Shown here piece after piece: positions 57,901-64,000 of a stretch of DNA of 64,000 bases (position 1 is the stretch's first letter; each line of letters begins with the position of its first letter). Position numbers and translations under genes: made by a program. The notes under the pieces are model-generated. The model was not told where the DNA came from. It was given only the letters and a program-made list of their open reading frames with translations, and did not search any database. The stretch is from Tetragonia tetragonoides. Lineage: Eukaryota; Streptophyta; Magnoliopsida; Caryophyllales; Aizoaceae. The stretch spans positions 20,653,501 through 20,717,500 of the forward strand of contig CM076144.1 in assembly GCA_038025085.1 (NCBI GenBank), given 5' to 3'.

Positions 57901-59680
57901 AAACATAGCAAAGCAGATTATACAAATGGGTTTTTGAAAAATGATAGGTTGAAAGGTTCTTTAACAATTGAATTTAGTACTTACAAGATCAACCGACTTG
58001 GTAACAATTGAATTCAGACAAAATAGCCATGAACCTTTCAACTATATACTAACAGACTAGTCTAGTATTTCATATAAGCTACACAAATAGTTCATTGAAT
58101 GAAGTCAACAGATGTACACAATGTTTTGAGCAAGTCAAATAAGTGAACATGACAGAAAAAGCAAATGAATTACACAACATTTGAGAAAATAAAAAAAGTG
58201 AACATCAATAGTTTATCACCAGAAAAATCTCACAATTCCTATAGTAAATATTCTAGCACATGTTCATAAGGGCTACAATCATATGTTCATAAGGGCTATA
58301 AAACATGTTCATAAAGTTACTAGGATATGTTCATAGACCTACTAGCATTTGTTCATAGACCTAGTAACATATGTTCATAGGTCTAGTAGCATATTTTCAT
58401 AATATATAGGGTTTGAGGAACATGTTCATAACCTTTGTAGCATATGTTCATAGTGTTTCAGCAATATGTTCATAAGGTGAAGGTATATGTTCATAAGTTT
58501 GAAGCCTTAGTAGTAATGTTTTGGTTTATATATACTTTGTACCTACCAAGCAATGTTTTTGAGCAAGTCAAATAAGTGAATATGACACAAGAAGCAAGTA
58601 ATTTACACAATGTTTAAGCATAGGGTTTGAGAAAAATGTTCAGAATGTTGGTTTCACATGTCCATAATGTTTGTAGCACGTGTTCATAAGTTTTGAACCT
58701 AAATGTTCATAAAGTTGAAACTAAACAAACTAACATATAGAGCTTTACCAAAAGTTCAATAACTTTTTACCCCTTTTTCACCCAATTTTGTGCCAAATGA
58801 TCATATTAGCACAATTTTAAAATAACTTTTTTTTCAGAAGCCTTAGTATAATGTTCATAAAATTTTTAGCTTTTTGTTCATCATAAGCCTTAGTAAAATG
58901 TTCATAAGCATTCTACCATATGTTCATAAAGATAATACCATTTGTTCATAGAGCAAATAACATATGTTCATCCAATTTGTACAAAATGGTACCATAAACT
59001 TTCTACCATTTGTTCATAACTTTCTACCAATGATCACAAACTTTCTACCATTTGTTCATAAACTTTCTACCTTTTATTCATCAAATTTCGTATATTAAAT
59101 AAAAAAAATCACATATTTCAAATTTTCATAGAGCTTCTAGCATTTGTTCATAAACCCTAAAATCACAGAATTTTCAAATACTATTTTTTGTACTTTTGCT
59201 TTGTATACTGAATTAACAAAAAGCACAACAGATAGACTAGCAAATGTTATCATATGGTAAATAACATATGTTCATAGAGCTACTAGCAATTGTTAATAGA
59301 CCAAAAAGCATATGTTCATAAAGACAAAATTATGTTCATAATGATACCCAACATAAAGAACATATGTTCAGAAAGACAATATCATATGTTCAACAACCTA
59401 AACCTAGCATAAGTTCACAGAGCTACAAGGATATGTTCATAGAACTACAACAATATGTTCATATAGTAAATAACATATGTTCATAGAGCTACTAGCAAAT
59501 GTTAAAAAAACCAACAAGCATATATTCATAAAGACAGTCTCATATGTTCATAATGATACCCAACATAAAGAACATATGTACATATAGCTTGATATGTTCA
59601 TAGAGCTACTAGAATATGTTCATAAAATTATCTAGTAATGTTCATAATTCCAGACAAGAAGTTTCAGTTGACAAAAACAA
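50200..59680 (+). repeat. Dispersed TGTTCATA motif array across the Mutator-like element
   Basis: TGTTCATA and close variants (ATGTTCATAAAC, TGTTCATATG, TTCATAGAG) recur through introns and spacers from 50218 to 59660, always in the same + orientation, in both arms. In 53690-53830, 55980-56450 and 58900-59060 they are spaced about 20-23 bp. In 50220-50840 they sit in larger repeats of about 180-230 bp. The coding exons are largely free of them. Confidence 0.9.
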
Positions 59681-59765
59681 AATTTTGTAAAATAGTCATG
59701 AACTTGTAATTACCTTAGTCCTCATTGTTTCTATGAATTCTTCGAACAAGTGAGTTATGAAATAT
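56580..59765 (-). pseudogene. ULP1-like cysteine protease (peptidase C48), antisense in the right arm
   Basis: Minus-strand exons with splice-like borders. 57890-57747 (after TTTCTCAG) has VFFIVPKHDHFYLVCINF and YEVIDNI, giving the catalytic His and Asp region of the ULP1/SENP fold. 57093-56896 has MPWKTGRNKIDCAIYCMRHM, which holds the catalytic Cys in DCAIYCMRHM. The Gln expected in WQT of relatives is Lys here, and a stop follows MRHM where relatives have Glu. A last piece, NEAKSKILRKAFDEQRE, is at about 56804-56745. An upstream piece with HLFEEFIETMRTK is near 59745-59700. ULP1 proteins remove SUMO from targets; what this gene does for the transposon is unknown. Most of the N-terminus is not recognisable. 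Confidence 0.7.
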
Positions 59766-60322
59766 CTGGAAAATAAAATTCAATAAATAAATAATCCACA
59801 TTAATGATGAACAACAAATTGAAAAATGATGAACAACAAAAAAAGTTATGAACAATGATGAATAACAAAATAGAACAACGAAGAACAATAATGAAGAACA
59901 CAAAAAGAAAAATTGAACAACTAAGAACAATGATGAAGAACAAAACAGCATAACAATTTGAATTTTTGTGTTTTACCTGTAACACGAGAGTGAGAGCGAG
60001 AGCGAGAGCAAAAACAAGAGTGAGAGCAAGAGCGAGAACGAAAGTGAGAGATTGAATTTTGGAGAAGAATTCTTGAACCTGGAAGAACCGTTAATGGAGG
60101 TTGAAGATTTGTGAGAATTAGAGAGAGAGTGAGAGTAGAGCGCATTTTTATTTTTTTAGGTTTTGTTTCAGTGGGAGAGAGAGTGAGATCAGAGAGCGCG
60201 ATTCTTCAATTTTTTTAATTATTATTATTTTTTTTTAATTGGACTAGGCTGCGTCTTTTGGTTGGGCCTGGTCCAGCCATCTTGGCTGTACGCAGGTCCA
60301 GCCAATAGGCATTGCAATTATG

Positions 60323-60569
60323 AAGCAATGTCTTTCGAAATGGTGAGAGGATTATTATTGACAACCCAAATTATTTTTAAAAGTGATGATTGTTATTTAA
60401 AAAAGAAAAAATTGATTTAAAGGTGACTTGGTAAAACATGATATAATATTAGAAGTTTTCTTTATTTCTTTTTGTTGATATAACTAGAATATTGTTTATG
60501 AGATATAAAGAAGACAATAAGTCTTGTATAACATTGTCCGACAGTTGGATGGTGTAACTTTTATAAAGA
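60323..60569. other. Short gap between elements, no gene seen
   Basis: AT-rich spacer between the Mutator-like element and the next MITE. Confidence 0.5.
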
Positions 60570-60572
60570 TAA

Positions 60573-60908
60573 AGGTGTGTTCTTTTTCACGTATTGGACC
60601 TTATCAAATCAGTGGAAATAAGTGATAAGACATTATCCCATTAGTGAGAATCAGGGGTTAGACTTTATTGAATCAGTGAGAATAAGTGACAAACCTTACT
60701 CAATCAGTGGAAATTAGTGGCAGGACCCACATTATATCTACTCACAGAATCAGTGACAGGACCTTATTGAATCAGTGAGAACCAGTGGAAGGACCTTACC
60801 GAATCAGTGGAAATCAGTGACAGGACCTTACCCAATCAGTGGAAATCAGTGGCATGACCTTACCCAATCAGTGAGAATCAGTGGAAACAAGTGAAAAAGT
60901 GCGCACCT
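60573..60908. mobile_element. Tourist-like MITE, family with CACTGATT repeats, copy 2
   Basis: Ends AGGTGTGTTCTTTTTCAC and, inverted, AGGTGCGCACTTTTTCAC; TAA at 60570-60572 and 60909-60911. The interior has ATCAGTGGAAATCAGTG and GACCTTACCCAATCAG units, the reverse complement of those in copy 1 at 48146-48501. Confidence 0.85.
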
Positions 60909-60911
60909 TAA

Positions 60912-61209
60912 GGGCATGCTTGGAATGAGGGTAATGACTAATGGAGTAATAGGTACAATTATAAGCTAAAATGGAGGGTGTGGGAGATGGTGGGTATTAG
61001 ATTTTGTGAAAAGGAGTGTAATCATTCCTCCCATTTGAAGGGTAAAAGTTACCCACCCTCCCCCTAGAGTAATGCATTACCCTCCTTTCTCCCATCATTT
61101 TCTCCATCACCCCATTAATTATTATCCCACCACTACCTCCACCTCCCTATTTTACCCTTTAATTTGCTCCGTTACTCCCTTAATCATTACCCTCAATCCA
61201 AGTATGCCC
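60912..61209. mobile_element. PIF/Harbinger-like MITE, 298 bp, sharing a TAA with its neighbour
   Basis: Ends GGGCATGCTTGGAATGAGGG and, inverted, GGGCATACTTGGATTGAGGG, with TAATGA continuing the match inward. TAA at 60909-60911 and 61210-61212. The left TAA is also the right duplication of the MITE before it. Confidence 0.85.
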
Positions 61210-61316
61210 TAAGGAGTCACATCTTGCCCGGAAGTCACTTTTGTTTTTTACAAATCATCTTGTAAACACAAATTTCGTATCTGAAAATAATAACAGAACA
61301 AATATGCTAATTTTAT

Positions 61317-62220
61317 GGAAAATTGGCTGCCAATAATCCAAAGTTTGGCCCGTCAGTCGTCAATAATTCCAAGTTTAATTTCTGACCCAAATACTCCGAA
61401 GTTTGGACCCATCCGCCCAAAATGCTTTAAATGAGGATGACGTTAGTATATCCGTTACCTGCCGTTTACCCATTGCAGTTGCACATTTTAATAATAAAAA
61501 AAAAAAACATAGATCTGCAAACCGGGTTTTAACCCCATATCTCCCATTTTCTTCATATTCAACCTCTCATCTTCAACTCCTATCATACCTTTTCACCCTC
61601 CATGGCCTCCCATACCAAACCACCACCAAATCAAACAAAAATCAATACTATTCTGCAAAACAAAAAGAAAAAACACGCAAATAAAAATTCAAGAAACACC
61701 ACGAAATCAAAATTGCACAATAAGCATCATCCCTGTTCCCCTACCATGACAACCAGCAAACAATAGACCCTAAATTGAAAAAATTCATGGCGTTAACGAC
61801 CCCTTTAAGTAACCAAATACTTATACACAATTCAATAATTCAAAGCTAGTCACACAAAGATTCTCATCCAACTGAATGAACCCATATATTGTTTTTCAAT
61901 TTAATGTCACAGATTAGCAATCTAACAAGTTTCCAAACAGATCTAAGACAAACAAATTTGCTATCTGAATTATTAATAATATCCTTGTTGATAGCCACCA
62001 TTCTCTTCTTCTTCTTTCTTTCTTTTATTTTTTTAGTTTATAACTTAAACCTGTTAATAGTCAATAGGAGTTAACGACCTTAACAGAATTTGTAACGGCG
62101 TCATCCTTTAAAGCATTTTGGGCGGGTGGATTCAAACTTCAGAGTATTTGGGGTTGAAATCAAATTTGGGATTATTGGCAGTTGACGGGCCAAACTTCGG
62201 ATTATTGGCAGCCAATTTTT
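61317..62220. mobile_element. Non-autonomous Mutator-like element with ~130-bp inverted ends, 904 bp
   Basis: AAAATTGGCTGCCAATAATC starts the left end and, inverted, the right end; pairing continues through CCCAAATACTC, GAAGTTTG and CGCCCAAAATGCTTTAAA for about 130 bp. CTAATTTTAT, 10 bp, flanks both sides (61307-61316 and 62221-62230). Mutator-like elements make 8-11-bp duplications. The ~640-bp middle has no convincing gene. Confidence 0.9.
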
Positions 62221-62230
62221 CTAATTTTAT

Positions 62231-64000
62231 TGATATTGAAAATGAGTTACAATCTCTAATTTGGTCCCTGATTCGATCTCCACTTGACTTTGATTTGATT
62301 ATTGACTGAACTCGGGCCAAACTTGCAATGACTTGATCGTTCTTAGATGTTTGATTTGACTTAACTTATTGAACAAGGGTCAGAATTGACTTGATCTCGT
62401 CCAAAGGCTAGATTTGATTTGTTGAACGTATGCCGGATTTGATGCTTGATCACGTCCAATGATTGATCTTCAAAGTTTAGAGGCTTCAATCTCGTTGAAA
62501 GGAATGGATTTGATCTTCAAAGCTTAGAGGCTTCAATCTCCTTAGAAGGAATGAATTTGATCTTTAAAGCTTAGAGGCTTCAATCTCCTTGGAAGGAATG
62601 GATCAATGATGGAGCGTGCGAATCTTCAGGTCTCCGGAATTCTCCTTCTGCAGGCCGGCTGAGAGCCTGGCCGAAGACCCTTACAAGAGAGGAGAGAGCT
62701 CTATTTATAGAGAGAGCTAGGGTTCTTGGACTTGGCAGTCATGGGCCTTCTGACATAGACTTAGCAGTCAATGCCTATTTTAATAGCTTAGAGTCCACTT
62801 TAAAAGGCCTTTTAGCATTAATGATAGAAAAATAAATAAATTAAAATAGGTGTCTAATTTACCTACAAGAATTAATTTAATTATCCCAAAAATGTTTATT
62901 TATGAGTCATAGTTTGACTTTTGACCCATTTAATTTCCGACATGGCACATGAACATTTTTTCCGTGCCTACAAATTCGCCCCTCGAGACTTGGTCATTTA
63001 CACAATATGAATATTTAAGCATGGCTGGGTCTCGGAATCTTGAATTATTTCCCTTTTTTTTTCGAATCCCTTTTGATGAGTGATACTGGAACAATCAAAA
63101 ACCCATTGGTTGGATACGTTGGTTTGTAAGCCAAAAGCTACCCAATTGTCGTGCCACACTACCACTCCATTTAGTCATTGATCCTTTCCCTTTTTTTTTT
63201 ATATCAAAGATCTTGGTTCTAATTTTGTGGAGCATGACTAGCTCGTCATTTTGGTTCGGCCAAAACAAAGACTGAGAAATTCCCGCTAGAAGGCTTGAGA
63301 ATTACAATTAATCTTCATTTACAGGTGGTCACCCAATTTGGCTATATTTTAGGAGCTAATAGTTATTCCACAATTTGAGCAGGAGCAGAATTCTCATGAG
63401 TTGTTGGCATGTACTGACTGTATAAGGAGATGGGTGGAGACTTTAATACTTTACCCGGAGCTGTTCCAAGCCAGCGTTGTAGATTCAAGCCAACACTGAC
63501 ATGAAGACTATCCCAATCCAACCGGAGATAAACCCATGGAGGTTAGTAACAAACCCGAAGCCGAGCCATTGGGAATTGTGGAGCGTTTTATGGTAACCTG
63601 AGTTTTCTTTTTTTTTTTTTGAACATGGAAGGCTTGCCATTCATTGTTACTTCGAGCTGCCGTACCGAAGCGCTGACCAAGGCGGTGCCCTGTAATCCGA
63701 ATTGTGTTTGCAATGATGTGACTTACTTTGTCTCCTTTTTTTTTGGTACTGCAGGTGCTTCCTATGCCGTGGAGAATTATCCTTCCCACCATCAATCTGA
63801 AGTCGAAAGCAATCCTATAGCCAGATGTGAAGTATGAAGCCAAAAAACCATGTTGGAGCTTTTCCGAATGCCGATGCCACTGAACCCGAGCTATCATTGC
63901 CTTATTCGTCGATCTGCACGTCAACCGAACTTGATTGAGGCCTTGAACCTGGCATATCCTTTCAAGAGACCCGCGGCTGGACAAATACCCGACGAGTCCT
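62231..64000. other. Unassigned repetitive end of the window
   Basis: A 47-bp unit (GATCTTCAAAGCTTAGAGGC then TTCAATCTCCTT) repeats three times at 62460-62605. CTATTTATAGAG at about 62701-62712 is a good TATA-like box, and GTGCCTACAAATTCGCCCC near 62966 looks like the end of an LTR-type leader. These hints suggest an LTR element continuing beyond the window, but no partner LTR, primer site or protein domain is visible. The 158-codon minus frame at 63508-63984 contains a lysine run from a poly-T tract and is not convincing. Confidence 0.45.

Larger units (their letters stand above)
49572..60314 (+). mobile_element. Mutator-like element with FAR1-type transposase and ULP1-like gene, 10.7 kb
   Basis: CAATTATG flanks both ends (49564-49571 and 60315-60322). 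The outer 45 bp of both ends align without gaps, with GGACC at the same two positions, and both contain a small internal palindrome. The plus strand of the left half carries a FAR1-type transposase gene; the minus strand of the right half carries a ULP1-like protease gene. This pairing is known from Kaonashi-type MULEs of plants. Both genes are broken. All non-coding parts are dense in TGTTCATA. Confidence 0.85.

Noticed and set aside
63508..63984. 158-codon minus-strand gene
   Set aside because: Contains a lysine run from poly-T, no recognised domain, and lies in sequence that looks like a retroelement leader.

Overview
This 64-kb window looks like plant nuclear DNA, most probably from a eudicot. 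It is AT-rich and almost entirely nested transposable elements. Its gene families (S-domain receptor kinases, plant chitinase-like protein, FAR1-type transposase, Tat-clade retroelements with two RNase H domains) occur in plants. I found no intact host gene. I cannot name the species.

Region by region. (1) 1-14886: a large Tat/Ogre-type Ty3 retrotransposon on +, with its 5' LTR outside the window. It has two gag regions around a protease, then a G-patch, RT, RNase H, second RNase H and integrase, then tandem repeats, a purine tract and a ~4.3-kb 3' LTR. In-frame stops and frameshifts break gag and pol. (2) 14887-22745: remnant of another Tat-like element with two minus-strand accessory pseudogenes (DUF7745-like and plant-mobile-domain), ending in a 66-bp minisatellite split by a 2.4-kb mariner-like element. 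(3) 22746-26200: a hAT-like MITE, then a chitinase-like pseudogene whose signal-peptide exon is split by a ~2.1-kb solo LTR. (4) 26490-35360: a minus-strand LINE remnant carrying a Tourist-like MITE and a complete 7.7-kb non-coding Tat-like element with a CAAGG target duplication. (5) 35360-47213: microsatellites, SINE-like pieces, MITEs and a tandem pair of S-domain receptor-like kinase pseudogenes. (6) 47214-64000: several MITEs, a 10.7-kb Mutator-like element (TSD CAATTATG) with a FAR1-type transposase pseudogene on + and a ULP1-like protease pseudogene on -, two back-to-back MITEs, a long-TIR Mutator-like MITE and an unassigned repetitive end.

Three signals are not explained by the gene content. 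First, a hairpin motif (outer stem CTACGT/ACGTAG, conserved CCTGAT, an inner stem whose sequence changes but still pairs, then a small second hairpin) occurs six times in non-coding parts of two Tat-type elements. Second, a GC-rich near-palindrome around CCGCTAGCGG lies in clusters upstream of TATA-like boxes in three places: one LTR and the two antisense accessory pseudogenes. Third, the whole interior of the FAR1/ULP1 element is filled with TGTTCATA-type motifs in one orientation, often spaced about 21 bp.
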